Notes: a model not told the origin generated them from the sequence alone. A stretch of 64,000 nt of DNA from JAIDVZ01 sp964486285 (GCA_964486285.1 CAZALH010000002.1:55139-119138), one strand, 5' to 3'. Positions 19,697 to 29,379 are shown, counted from the stretch's first letter. A program made the numbers and translations.

Positions 19697-20607
19697 ATGA
19701 AAAAAATATTTTAATTGTTTGCACAGGTAATATTTGCCGAAGTCCCCTCATTGCATCAATTTTAGCAGATAAAATCGATACTTTAGTTACCTCTAAAAAA
19801 TTTTCAATATCATCCGCAGGTACATTTGCCAATAATTTTGATCCAGCAAGCGAACAAAGTATTTATGCAGCCAAAATGTTAAGGCTTGATATTTCTAATC
19901 ATAAGGCAAGAAAATTAACACAGGATATCGTTGATAACTCTGACTTAATTTTATGTGCAACTCACAATCACAAAGATTATATCTTATCTAATTTTTTGAA
20001 TGTTGCTAATAAGTGTCACACTATATCTGAATGTACATCAAATAAGCTTGATATCCCTGACCCATATGGAGAAGATGTACAAGCTTATATTAAAATTGCA
20101 AATTTCATTGTAAATGAATCTCAAAATATAATAAATTTTATTAAAAATTTTTTTACAGTAATATCAATTGGATGTGATCATAATGGATATCAACTGAGCC
20201 AAAAAATTATAACGGACTTAGATAAATATTCTTTTCTACAACATTTACCAAGTTCATCAGAAACACGCGTTGACTATCCAGAATATGCCTGGGAAGTTTC
20301 AAAAGATATTTTCTCACATAAAGCTGATTTTGGGATATTAGTATGTAAAAGCGGAATAGGTATGTCAATTGCAGCAAACAAATTTCATAACATACGTGCT
20401 GCACTGTGTAGTGACATTGTGTCAGCAAAACTTGCACGTTCACACAACGATGCAAACATCATATGTATTGGTTCTGAATTTGTAAACCTTAGTGAATGCT
20501 TAAAAATAATAGAAACCTTCATATCTACAGATTTCCAAGGTGGACATCACATAAATCGATTAGAAAAAATTTCAAATTTTGAAAAAAATCACTATAATAT
20601 CACTTGA
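19693..20607 (+). CDS. Fusion: low-molecular-weight protein phosphatase + ribose-5-phosphate isomerase B
   Basis: 304 residues with two domains. Residues 1-~150 are an LMW phosphatase with P-loop CTGNICRS (C10, R16) and general acid D123 in DPYG. Residues ~155-290 are RpiB: IGCDHNGY (D162/H163), VCKSGIGMSIAANK (C218) and ARSHNDANIICIG. The isomerase interconverts ribose-5- and ribulose-5-phosphate; the phosphatase could act on phosphotyrosine or phosphoarginine. Ile14 in the P-loop matches tyrosine-type enzymes rather than the Thr of the arginine phosphatase YwlE. Active-site residues look intact in both halves. Confidence 0.88.
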   Translation: MNEKNILIVCTGNICRSPLIASILADKIDTLVTSKKFSISSAGTFANNFDPASEQSIYAAKMLRLDISNHKARKLTQDIVDNSDLILCATHNHKDYILSNFLNVANKCHTISECTSNKLDIPDPYGEDVQAYIKIANFIVNESQNIINFIKNFFTVISIGCDHNGYQLSQKIITDLDKYSFLQHLPSSSETRVDYPEYAWEVSKDIFSHKADFGILVCKSGIGMSIAANKFHNIRAALCSDIVSAKLARSHNDANIICIGSEFVNLSECLKIIETFISTDFQGGHHINRLEKISNFEKNHYNIT

Positions 20608-22145
20608 TGGCTTTAAACAAAGAAACTTTCATCAATATTAAAAAAAATGAAAAATATATCGGAATTCGTCTAGAACTATTATCTAATAAACAAAAAGAGC
20701 AAAATATTCATTTTGGTGAAATAAAAAAACTTTTACCTTTTTTTAAAGCAGCTAACATAAAATTCTTAGAATTAGGTAAAATTAATGCTTTTAATCAACG
20801 TACTAATCGCACTTTATCTATCTTTGCTAAAGACCCAACATTAATTCCTGCTGAACACTGGAAACAAATCTTTTCAAATTCATCTGAAAACTGGGACGAC
20901 ATTAAGCATCTTCCCTTTGAAGAAAAAAAGGCAAAGTTATATCAAACAATTGCTAAAAAACAAATAATTATGCCTTCAAATTTAATTACATTTGAAAAAA
21001 ATAATTCATTTTGGCTATCTGATTACATTTTATTTACTGCGATTTCTGATTACATCGGCAGTACTAAGTTTAGTAATTGGCCCGAAGATATCAAGTCCCA
21101 CGAAAGAAAAACGCTAAACATTATTCAAAGTCAGCTATCAAATAGAATTATTACTGAAAAAATATTACAATTTCTTGCGGATAACGCATACAAAGAATTT
21201 GTTACGTTAGCTCATCAACATGGCATCTACACATCTATCGATATAAATTTAACTTGTGATGAACATAGCAGCGAAGTGTGGGGAAATGCTCGTTCATTTT
21301 ATTTAAATAAAAACTTTATTCCAACTGTTTATCTTGGATTACCTCAAAGTAAATTACTGCAATGTGGCATTAAATATACCACTGTTCCTTATCGTTGGAA
21401 CGAATTGTATAATAATCATTTCGATTTTTTTCGCCAATTATTTAAACATTATGAGTCAATTTGTGATTATGTGCATTTGCTTAATGGGCATACCATGTTC
21501 CAATATTGGGAAATTTCTCGCTTCGAAAATGACCCAAAACATGGACGATGGGTACCGGTAAAATTTGATCTGTTTTTTGAATATATACGCGAAAGCCTTG
21601 GCAAATTTGCGTATTTTTTAGATTTTAATGCACCACTCTTTTCCGATCATGAACTAAAAATAAAACGTTACTCTTTACTCCAGTCAGTAATCTTAAACGA
21701 ACCCACTACACATTCTTGTCAATATTATGACTTGTCACGTCCAATACAAATGATACGCAGTGAACTTTGTAATACAAAAATCGATAATACTTTTGAAAAA
21801 AGGGAACAAATTCTTCAATCTGCAACATCAAATATAAAATCAATATTACAGAGCGATATACCAGTAAAAATTGTTCACTTTGATGAAGTTTGTCATGCAC
21901 TTAATGCATCTATTTCAAACATTTCAGAACGTCCTACTTATTATGGAAACATCTTAAAAAATCTTCTCAACGGCACTAAAGAAACGCATCATACAATTTC
22001 AAGAGAAAAGAATCAATCAAATTTAACACAATCCAATAAGCCATCATTAATCAACAAGTTCATTTCACGGCTTAAGAAAAATACGCAAAAAAAACTTGCC
22101 AATCCCTATCAAAAACATACACTTTTTTTACAAAAAAAGGAATAA
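20607..22145 (+). CDS. MalQ-like (GH77) protein lacking catalytic residues
   Basis: About 512 residues with MalQ landmarks: FWLSDYILFTAISDYIG, NWPEDIKSHE, FLADNAYKEFVTLAHQHGI, EVWGNARSFYL and YWEI..HGRWVPV. The nucleophile block that reads RLDHFRGF in active enzymes is VHLLNGHTMF here (residues ~289-298), so the Asp is lost. The EDLG acid and the GTHDND block are also unrecognisable. The C-terminal ~80 residues are basic and unrelated. An intact malQ exists at 35.8 kb, so this copy may be a glycan-binding or structural protein. The start ATG shares one base with the previous stop. Confidence 0.68.
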   Translation: MALNKETFINIKKNEKYIGIRLELLSNKQKEQNIHFGEIKKLLPFFKAANIKFLELGKINAFNQRTNRTLSIFAKDPTLIPAEHWKQIFSNSSENWDDIKHLPFEEKKAKLYQTIAKKQIIMPSNLITFEKNNSFWLSDYILFTAISDYIGSTKFSNWPEDIKSHERKTLNIIQSQLSNRIITEKILQFLADNAYKEFVTLAHQHGIYTSIDINLTCDEHSSEVWGNARSFYLNKNFIPTVYLGLPQSKLLQCGIKYTTVPYRWNELYNNHFDFFRQLFKHYESICDYVHLLNGHTMFQYWEISRFENDPKHGRWVPVKFDLFFEYIRESLGKFAYFLDFNAPLFSDHELKIKRYSLLQSVILNEPTTHSCQYYDLSRPIQMIRSELCNTKIDNTFEKREQILQSATSNIKSILQSDIPVKIVHFDEVCHALNASISNISERPTYYGNILKNLLNGTKETHHTISREKNQSNLTQSNKPSLINKFISRLKKNTQKKLANPYQKHTLFLQKKE

Positions 22146-22152
22146 ACTTTAT

Positions 22153-22809
22153 ATGGATACAAATAACACTTTAAACAACTCTTATGCACTAACCCCTTTT
22201 GATCAAATTAAAAAATTTAAAAGTTTCTCATCAAACATTTCAATTTCAGACATTTCAAAATGGTTTAGTAAAAACTTCACGTCACTCACTAATTCAATTT
22301 CACTAGGATGCAAAAATGTATCTGCAAAAGCAATGCCAATCTTAAATAATGTTATTAAAGAAGCAAATAAAGAACTGGTGAATTTTATACGATTTTTTCA
22401 AGAAAATCCAATAGCAGCAACCATTATGGGAGTTGTAGCTGTCGGTACAGTCGCTCTTTTAATAAACAACCACATTAAAAGTAAAAATATCCAAAAATTA
22501 AATAATACAATCACAGAGAAAGACAAAAAAATTGCAGAGAAAAATGCAGAACTTGACAAAAAAGAAGAACAACATGCTCAAGACCTACGGGATCTAGGTA
22601 ATGAAGCTATAACAGAAATAGAAAATATAGACGATAAACACAAAACAGAAATACAAAATATACAAAATAAACACAAAACAGAAATAAAGGATATACAAAA
22701 GAATGCTGAAGAAGCAATTGATCAAAGTATACAAAATTATATAAAGGCATCATTAGAATATGCTAAGGAACGTCTTAATAAAGATAAAGATCACGAAGGC
22801 GAACACTAA
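22153..22809 (+). CDS. Unknown protein: one hydrophobic segment and a long coiled coil
   Basis: ATG 22153 is chosen because upstream in-frame codons lie inside the previous gene; it gives 218 residues. The N-terminus is Asn/Thr/Ser-rich (MDTNNTLNNS) without a Sec signal. One hydrophobic segment (about 94-111, AATIMGVVAVGTVALLI) is followed by a strongly charged Lys/Glu heptad region with the repeat unit KHKTEI twice. It ends before a clear hairpin terminator. The form fits a secreted or membrane-inserted host-interaction protein, but no family is recognised. Confidence 0.65.
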   Translation: MDTNNTLNNSYALTPFDQIKKFKSFSSNISISDISKWFSKNFTSLTNSISLGCKNVSAKAMPILNNVIKEANKELVNFIRFFQENPIAATIMGVVAVGTVALLINNHIKSKNIQKLNNTITEKDKKIAEKNAELDKKEEQHAQDLRDLGNEAITEIENIDDKHKTEIQNIQNKHKTEIKDIQKNAEEAIDQSIQNYIKASLEYAKERLNKDKDHEGEH

Positions 22810-22846
22810 GCAAAAAAATAGCGACTCAACAGACATTTACATTTCT

Positions 22847-22880
22847 AAAAGTCATGTAAAATAAAGCATGACTTTTTTTA
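22847..22880 (+). terminator. Rho-independent terminator
   Basis: A perfect 10-base inverted repeat (AAAAGTCATG / CATGACTTTT, arms 22847-22856 and 22867-22876) with a 10-base AT loop runs into a T tract. It lies 37 bases after the coiled-coil gene and ends the ruvA-led plus-strand run. Confidence 0.8.
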
Positions 22881-23027
22881 TTTGTAAAAATACAAATCAG
22901 CACATTCCTAAATAGAAAAAACTGTATTACCTAAAAAAACAAATAAAGCTTTAGTTTTTTCGCAAAAAAATATTGACAAAATGACAAATTTAAGATCCCC
23001 AAAGGACACTTAAACCAATAAAAGATT

Positions 23028-23930
23028 ATGACATCGATTTTAAGTATAAGCAACAGATCTATCAACGACATTAACAATAATGAAGTTAACATTTCAGGTA
23101 AAAACTTTGGCGAACAAAACATCTCTCGTGGAAAAATTGATATTAATTTTCAAAAAGATCACCAAAATAAAACAAAATCAATTAAATTAGACAAAATAAA
23201 AGCACAGACAAAACTCATACAGTCAGAAATAACAGATAAAGCAAGAAAATTGATAAAAACACACCCAAACATATGTATAACTGCTATAGCTTTTGCTACA
23301 GTTTCCGCTGCTTGTTTTTTATATAAAAAAGCATCCAACAGCAATGCTAAATCAAGCAACATAATATCATGCGGTTTACAGATAGCAGACATTTTTACAC
23401 CAAATCTTCTAAAAAAAGCAAATGTTATGGTAAACCAAAACACTCAAGAAAACAATACCCAAACGACTATTGTTGAGGAAGAAAAAACAACTGAAAGGAA
23501 AATTGTCACTCCAGAAAATCCTAATAAAGATCAAAATGATGAATCTACTACAAACCAAGTAACAACCCCCCAAGAACAAATAATTGAAATCACCACTCAC
23601 AAAAAAAGAACACAAACAACAACAAAAAGACAAACAACCAAAAAACCAGCACATAGAGGTGAAATAGAAGGCACCAAAAAATCAAAAGAAAATATAAAAG
23701 AAGAAAACATAAAACTTGCCCTGGAACTCGTACTTGATTCCAGTAAAACAACACCGGCAGAAAAAGAACAAATAAATAGCCTCAAAGAAACAGTAAGAAA
23801 TCAAGCAATACGAGAAGAACTTAACAATCTAAAAGCTGGCATGGTAAGCAGAAGCTCCATTGAACAAATAAAAAATAAACTAATAGAAAAAGCGAATGCT
23901 CAAGGAGCAAAACAGAAACGTAGAGTGTGA
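23028..23930 (+). CDS. Unknown Thr/Lys-rich protein with one transmembrane segment
   Basis: 300 residues. A polar Asn/Ser-rich N-terminus (MTSILSISNRS) lacks a Sec signal. One hydrophobic helix (about 84-102, ICITAIAFATVSAACFLY) is followed by a Thr/Lys/Glu-rich disordered region with TTKRQTTKK-type runs, then a helical C-terminus ending in KQKRRV. The layout matches the preceding gene, though the sequences are not alike. Low complexity and composition differ from housekeeping neighbours. It could be a type III substrate or an envelope protein. Confidence 0.6.
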   Translation: MTSILSISNRSINDINNNEVNISGKNFGEQNISRGKIDINFQKDHQNKTKSIKLDKIKAQTKLIQSEITDKARKLIKTHPNICITAIAFATVSAACFLYKKASNSNAKSSNIISCGLQIADIFTPNLLKKANVMVNQNTQENNTQTTIVEEEKTTERKIVTPENPNKDQNDESTTNQVTTPQEQIIEITTHKKRTQTTTKRQTTKKPAHRGEIEGTKKSKENIKEENIKLALELVLDSSKTTPAEKEQINSLKETVRNQAIREELNNLKAGMVSRSSIEQIKNKLIEKANAQGAKQKRRV

Positions 23931-24244
23931 ATAAAAACAGGCACAAGTAATCCCCACAAAAATAACAAGTAGGTTACAAGGAACAATAACATTAATATAA
24001 AAAATATAAAACCTAGACGAAAGAATCAAAAACGAGTATCTAATGCTGGAAATGTACCCCATATGATAACCAGGAGACAGGCTGTGCTAGTAAATTAACA
24101 ATTAAAACAGCTACTCGCAATACAAGTTCTAAGGAAGGAAACATGGCAGACAAATTGTTATTCAAAAAGTTGAGTTTCACTATGTAACCTCCGTCGCAAG
24201 AAATATATAAGAATACAATAAAAACAACTCTGAAGCGACAAGGA
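23931..24244. other. Intergenic region between convergent genes, no gene supported
   Basis: 314 bases. Short frames occur (a 14-codon ATG frame at 24143 with no family sense; on the minus strand a 96-codon frame that runs into msbA). Neither has convincing coding character. No strong terminator was seen. The region may be decayed accessory DNA. Confidence 0.4.
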
Positions 24245-26014
24245 TTATATGCCTTGTTGCTTCTGGTATAAAGAATAATATAGTGAATTTTCTTCTCGTA
24301 GAAGTTCTCCAGGTGATCCTTCTTCAACAATACTCCCTTTATTTAATACAAAGACCTTATCTACAATAGACATCATAGTAAAACGGTGTGATATTAAAAT
24401 GGCGGTTTTATCTACAATTAAGTCTTCAATAGCTTTGTGTACTGCATGTTCACTATTAGCATCCAATGACGATGTAGCTTCATCCAATATCAAGATTGGA
24501 GCATTTCGTAAAAAAGCACGTGCTAGTGCAATTCTTTGCTTTTGTCCGCCAGATAACCTCATGCCACTTTCTCCAACAAAAGTATCATATCCTTCTTCAA
24601 ATTCACTGATAAACTCATGTGCATATGCCCTCTTAGCTGCCCTAACAACAGCATCCCTGTTCTCCCATGGAGCACTCCATAAAATATTGTCTAAAATTGT
24701 TCCATTAATTAATGTAGGGAACTGGGGAACAATAGAAATATTCTTCCTGAGATCCTTCACTCGCATGTCACGTATATCAATCCCATCAATGTTAATACTA
24801 CCTTTAGAAACATCATAAAATCGCAAAATAAGGTTAATTACTGTAGTTTTACCCGCTCCACTATTCCCAACAAAAGCGTAAGTATTACCACGATTTAATT
24901 CAAAATTAATATCGTGTAAAACTTCACATTCGTTGTCATAACTAAACGATACATTCTTAAATACTATGTTGTGCAGTCTATTAACATTTGCTGGTTTTAC
25001 CGGATCAACGATAACTTCCGGTTGATCAAATAATTCTTCAATGCGCTCTAAACTTGCCATCCCAGCTTTTATTTGATTATTTAATCGAGCAATTTTTTTT
25101 ATAGGGTCATAACTAAAATACAAAGCTCCAGTCATAGCCACGAAAACATCGGGACCAATACCATGGGCATATGTATATACCATAGCTACTCCAACACCCC
25201 CAGCAGCAATTATTTCAATTATTGGTGATAAAATCACGGAATATTTTACCGTTTTCATAACCGAAAACATTACTTTATTGCAAATTTCTCGAAAACGTTG
25301 CACCTCTGTTTCTTCCATCATAAAAGCCCGCACTTCTTGAACGGCAGATAAATTATGAGCAAGCTGTGTCATAATTTTTTCGCTATCCTTTTGTAAATTC
25401 AGACTTTTTTTGCGCATTTTTTCTCCAATCATACGAACAGGTATAACAACCAAAGGGATCGCTGACATAAAGATTAATAAAACCGCTACATTTGACTGTT
25501 GGTAGCATAAATATATCAATGCCAATAATGCACCAATTACTGCCATGGGTTGTTTGATAATTTCTTGAGATACTTCAATTACCATACTTTGTAATACAGC
25601 AGTATCCCCTAATGCACGTGTAATAAATTCACCGGGCTCTGTCTTTTTAAAAAAATCTAAAGGCAAATGCTGGATCTTATCAAATACCATTACACGAATT
25701 TCCTTAAGAATACTTTGTCCACAATAGCCGATATAATATGCATTAATTATCTCACATCCAGCGCGAACCAAAATAACAAGCAATGGACAAAAAGCAAATA
25801 ACAAAACAATATAAATTTGAATATGTTCTTTCGTAAATAGTATGCCTGATACAAATTTTAGCATCAACGGAACACCTAAACCACTAGTTAAACCATATAT
25901 TACACCAGTAATTAAAGCTATTATTAATTCACATTTGGTATTCTTTAATAGCCTTAAATATTTCTTTAATTTTTGAAATCCAGAAAAACTTCTTTCAACA
26001 CGATTCCACAACAT
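24245..26014 (-). CDS. msbA: MsbA-type ABC exporter (lipid A flippase candidate)
   Basis: 589 residues. An N-terminal six-helix exporter domain (about 1-330) is fused to an ATPase domain with Walker A GNSGAGKTT (~381), signature LSGGQKQR (~487), Walker B ILILDEATSSLD and the switch His in ISHR. MsbA flips core-lipid A across the inner membrane. The presence of lpxK and an acyltransferase supports this substrate, although half-exporters of this family are also drug exporters. The gene stands alone, divergent from dxr. Confidence 0.85.
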   Translation of the reverse strand: MLWNRVERSFSGFQKLKKYLRLLKNTKCELIIALITGVIYGLTSGLGVPLMLKFVSGILFTKEHIQIYIVLLFAFCPLLVILVRAGCEIINAYYIGYCGQSILKEIRVMVFDKIQHLPLDFFKKTEPGEFITRALGDTAVLQSMVIEVSQEIIKQPMAVIGALLALIYLCYQQSNVAVLLIFMSAIPLVVIPVRMIGEKMRKKSLNLQKDSEKIMTQLAHNLSAVQEVRAFMMEETEVQRFREICNKVMFSVMKTVKYSVILSPIIEIIAAGGVGVAMVYTYAHGIGPDVFVAMTGALYFSYDPIKKIARLNNQIKAGMASLERIEELFDQPEVIVDPVKPANVNRLHNIVFKNVSFSYDNECEVLHDINFELNRGNTYAFVGNSGAGKTTVINLILRFYDVSKGSINIDGIDIRDMRVKDLRKNISIVPQFPTLINGTILDNILWSAPWENRDAVVRAAKRAYAHEFISEFEEGYDTFVGESGMRLSGGQKQRIALARAFLRNAPILILDEATSSLDANSEHAVHKAIEDLIVDKTAILISHRFTMMSIVDKVFVLNKGSIVEEGSPGELLREENSLYYSLYQKQQGI

Positions 26015-26086
26015 AATTGGTTTTTACACTTTTCATATAAAAAAATCATTTGCAAGCAGTAAATTCCTAACAATAGTTCATTAACA

Positions 26087-27250
26087 ATGGTTCAAAACAT
26101 AATTTTATTTGGAGCAACAGGATCAATAGGCACAAGTACGCTTAATGTCATTCGTCGGAACCGAGACAAATTTAAAATTATTGGGATATCATGTCATTCA
26201 AATTTAAAAAAATTATCATCTATTGCTCATGAATTTAATGTTAAAAATATCGGAATATTTAATCATAGTACATTCTGCAATGAGAACATTGATACATTAT
26301 TCCCTTCCAAAACTCAAATCTTTTATGGTATTCATGGAAATTGCGAACTAGCATCTCATCCAGATGCAGATACTGTTATTATGGCTATACCAGGTACTAA
26401 TGGTATACTACCTACCCTATCAGCGATCAAAGCAAAAAAAAATATCATACTAGCAAGTAAAGAAGTACTTGTAGTAGCAGGTGAAATAATAATGCATGAA
26501 GCTCATACTAATGATGTTACAATTTTACCAATCGACAGTGAACATAATGCAATTTTTCAGTGTTTAAAAAATGAACGAAAATTTTTAAAAAAAATAATAC
26601 TTACAGCTTCAGGTGGCCCATTTAGAAATTATACAAGCAATCAGATGAAGCACATCACTGTTGATCAGGCACTAAAACACCCAAACTGGCAAATGGGAAC
26701 AAAAATTACTATAGACTCTGCAACAATGGCTAATAAGGGATTTGAAATGATTGAAGCAAAATGGTTATTTGGCCTGTCTTCAGATGGCATAGAAGTTACG
26801 ATTCATCCTGAAAGTATTATACATTCCATGGTAGAATTCTGTGATGGTTCAATACTAGCACAACTCAGCCCACACAATATGGAATATCCAATATCACATT
26901 GCTTATTTTATCCAAATCGCGTATTAAATAACCCGCCATCAATTAGTTTTGATAAAATATTGTCATTAAACTTTTCACCACCAAATTATTTAAAATTTCC
27001 ATGCCTACAAATTGCTCGTAATTGTTTATTGCGAAATGATGCTTCTTCAGCAATCTTTGAAGCCGCAAACGATATAGCAGTTCAAGCTTTTTTGGCAAAA
27101 AAGATAGATTATTTAGATATTGCACATGTAATAACAGAAACATTAAATGTATATCATCCAAAAAATGAACATTCTATTGAAGGGATATTGCATATAGTAA
27201 AAGAAGCGCAATACATTACTGAAACAAAAATTAACAAAAAATTTAACTAA
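26087..27250 (+). CDS. dxr: 1-deoxy-D-xylulose 5-phosphate reductoisomerase
   Basis: 387 residues. NADPH motif FGATGSIGTSTL at the N-terminus; ILASKEVLVVAG and LPIDSEHNAIFQ supply metal ligands; LTASGGPFR, HPNWQMGTKITIDSATMANKG and HPESIIHSMVEF are the substrate-binding blocks. It commits to the MEP isoprenoid pathway, as in Chlamydiae and other PVC bacteria. Confidence 0.97.
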   Translation: MVQNIILFGATGSIGTSTLNVIRRNRDKFKIIGISCHSNLKKLSSIAHEFNVKNIGIFNHSTFCNENIDTLFPSKTQIFYGIHGNCELASHPDADTVIMAIPGTNGILPTLSAIKAKKNIILASKEVLVVAGEIIMHEAHTNDVTILPIDSEHNAIFQCLKNERKFLKKIILTASGGPFRNYTSNQMKHITVDQALKHPNWQMGTKITIDSATMANKGFEMIEAKWLFGLSSDGIEVTIHPESIIHSMVEFCDGSILAQLSPHNMEYPISHCLFYPNRVLNNPPSISFDKILSLNFSPPNYLKFPCLQIARNCLLRNDASSAIFEAANDIAVQAFLAKKIDYLDIAHVITETLNVYHPKNEHSIEGILHIVKEAQYITETKINKKFN

Positions 27251-27317
27251 AAAGTCATATCAAATCTTGGCTTGAAAACAAATAAGATAAAATTATTTCA
27301 TCGATTTATCATAAAAT

Positions 27318-28547
27318 ATGTCTAATCGTTTATTAGCATCAACTAATTGCGCAAAAAAAACTTTTTTTTACGACAATATACGATGTTTTTTTACAGGCAT
27401 ATTAGAAGCAGGTTTTAAAACATTTGTCCTACTAATCGCTATTCGAGTATTTCATGCACCTAACATATGTAAAGCGGTATTATCATCCATTGGATTTATG
27501 GGACTACTAATTGCACCAATGATGGTAACTTTTGCATCTAAGCTTAAAAATATACCATCAACTAATATTTGCGGTTATTACTTTATATTAATTACAGTAA
27601 CATTAATGATAAGTGCTGTCGTTGATTCATTCTTGGCATACTTTATCTTAATTGCAATTTCTAGAGTCATATTCAAACAGTACATTCCTTTAATGATTGA
27701 TGTTTACGGCAACAACTACAACAAACAAGAACGAGGGTATAAATTATCTTACTCATTGATGATTTTACCAACAGCAACTATAATATTTTCTCCAATTGGG
27801 GGATATATTTTAGATGCAAATTTAAATAATTACCGTATTATATTACTAATAATATCATTAGCAGCAGTAAGTACTGCATATACATTTTTTAAAATTCCAT
27901 CACGACCAATACCAGTTCAAAAAAACTCCGAAACTTTGCTATCGAATTTCAAAATAATATTACAAGATAAATTATTTTTCATAATGTTAATAATTATGAT
28001 GTTTACTGGTATCGCCACACAAATGACAACTCCACTGCGAGCAGAGTATTTAGCTAATGAAAAATACGGAATAAGTATTTCTAATTTTCTTATATCAATC
28101 ATTATAGTAACTATCCCATATGGTTGTCGTATTGCCAGTTCTATTTTCTGGGGAAAATTATTTGACAAGTTTTCCTTGATTAAAATGCGTGTTATTGTAA
28201 ATATTTTTATATTAATCGGAATTTTATTATTTTTTAATTCCACTACAGTTATTATGCTTATATTATCAGCAATTTTTACTGGAATTGGATACAGTGGAGG
28301 AGAAATAGTTTGGTGTTTATGGCTAACCAAGATTGTTGATAAGGATAAGTTAAGTCGTTATATGAGTGCCAATACAGCATTTGTGGGAATTCGAAGTTTC
28401 ATTTCGCCTTTTATTGGATATTTCCTCATTGATAATGGTGTATCATTTCCAATGATAGGTTTAATTGCTGCATCGTTGGTATTTTTATCTATAATTGGAT
28501 GTTTCTTAATACACAATCATCCAAGATTCTTTCAATTTTATGAATAG
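27318..28547 (+). CDS. Major facilitator superfamily transporter, substrate unknown
   Basis: 409 residues with about 12 hydrophobic helices in two halves separated by a polar loop near 195-215 (RPIPVQKNSET). Features include an intracellular YNKQERGYK loop and FWGKLFDKFS as the second-half MFS loop motif. No substrate family is recognised. The stop overlaps lgt by 8 bases. Confidence 0.78.
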   Translation: MSNRLLASTNCAKKTFFYDNIRCFFTGILEAGFKTFVLLIAIRVFHAPNICKAVLSSIGFMGLLIAPMMVTFASKLKNIPSTNICGYYFILITVTLMISAVVDSFLAYFILIAISRVIFKQYIPLMIDVYGNNYNKQERGYKLSYSLMILPTATIIFSPIGGYILDANLNNYRIILLIISLAAVSTAYTFFKIPSRPIPVQKNSETLLSNFKIILQDKLFFIMLIIMMFTGIATQMTTPLRAEYLANEKYGISISNFLISIIIVTIPYGCRIASSIFWGKLFDKFSLIKMRVIVNIFILIGILLFFNSTTVIMLILSAIFTGIGYSGGEIVWCLWLTKIVDKDKLSRYMSANTAFVGIRSFISPFIGYFLIDNGVSFPMIGLIAASLVFLSIIGCFLIHNHPRFFQFYE

Positions 28548-29379
28548 CAACAATATGTTAGCTTACCTTATACATAACATTGATCCATTTTTTATAAAAT
28601 TCAGTGATTGGCTACCAATCGAAGGTATTCGTTGGTATGGAGTTTGTTACTTGCTAAGTTTTTTAATCGCATTATACATGTTAAACTTATATTCCCAGTT
28701 GGGATACTCTTCCCTTTCTAAAGAAAATAATATATCATTTATTACATATGGAATTGTAGGTGTATTAATAGGTGGACGATTAGGATATATGCTAATGTAT
28801 AATTTTAGCGCATTTGTCTCTAACCCATTATCATTATTCGCGATTTGGGAAGGTGGAATGGCGAGTCACGGAGGATTTATTGGAATTACTTTAGCAATAT
28901 TTATATTCTGTAAACGCTACAAAATCAATGCACTTGAACTTGGAGATCTTTGTGCATCAATTGCACCATTAGGACTTTTCCTTGGTCGGATAGCAAATTT
29001 TATAAATGGAGAACTTTTTGGGAAAATAACATATGTACCATGGGCTATAATATTTCCACAAAGTGAACCGAATATAACAAAATTATATGAAATCCCTCCA
29101 CGACATCCATCACAATTATATGAAGCTTTCACGGAAGGATTTTTATTGTTTATATACGTTCAGTTGCGGTTTTGGTTTTCAAAAAACTTATCTAAAGGAT
29201 GTTTATCTGGTGAATTTCTATTATTGTATTCTATCGCAAGAATTTTTATAGAAATTTATCGTGAAGCAGACGCACCATTAATATGTCACATTTCTAGAGG
29301 GCAATTTTTTTCAATTTTCTTAGCAATAATTGGAATAGTTTTAATAATATATTCAAAATACATACGTAAACAGGAATAA
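28540..29379 (+). CDS. lgt: Prolipoprotein diacylglyceryl transferase
   Basis: 279 residues, polytopic. Lgt motifs are visible: GIRWYGVCYLLSF, GGRLGYMLMYN, WEGGMASHGGF (with the catalytic His region), and the signature GRIANFINGELFG. It transfers diacylglycerol to the lipobox Cys of lipoproteins in the inner membrane. An ATG at 28555 is an alternative start. It ends back to back with gspF. Confidence 0.95.
   Translation: MNSNNMLAYLIHNIDPFFIKFSDWLPIEGIRWYGVCYLLSFLIALYMLNLYSQLGYSSLSKENNISFITYGIVGVLIGGRLGYMLMYNFSAFVSNPLSLFAIWEGGMASHGGFIGITLAIFIFCKRYKINALELGDLCASIAPLGLFLGRIANFINGELFGKITYVPWAIIFPQSEPNITKLYEIPPRHPSQLYEAFTEGFLLFIYVQLRFWFSKNLSKGCLSGEFLLLYSIARIFIEIYREADAPLICHISRGQFFSIFLAIIGIVLIIYSKYIRKQE

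Noticed and set aside
23409..23785. Cys/Phe/Val-rich minus-strand frames opposite the Thr/Lys-rich protein
   Set aside because: Shadow of ACA/AAA-rich codons on the plus strand; composition is an artefact.
24040..24330. 96-codon minus-strand frame running into the end of msbA
   Set aside because: It overlaps the msbA coding region in another frame, has no recognisable family and no ribosome site.
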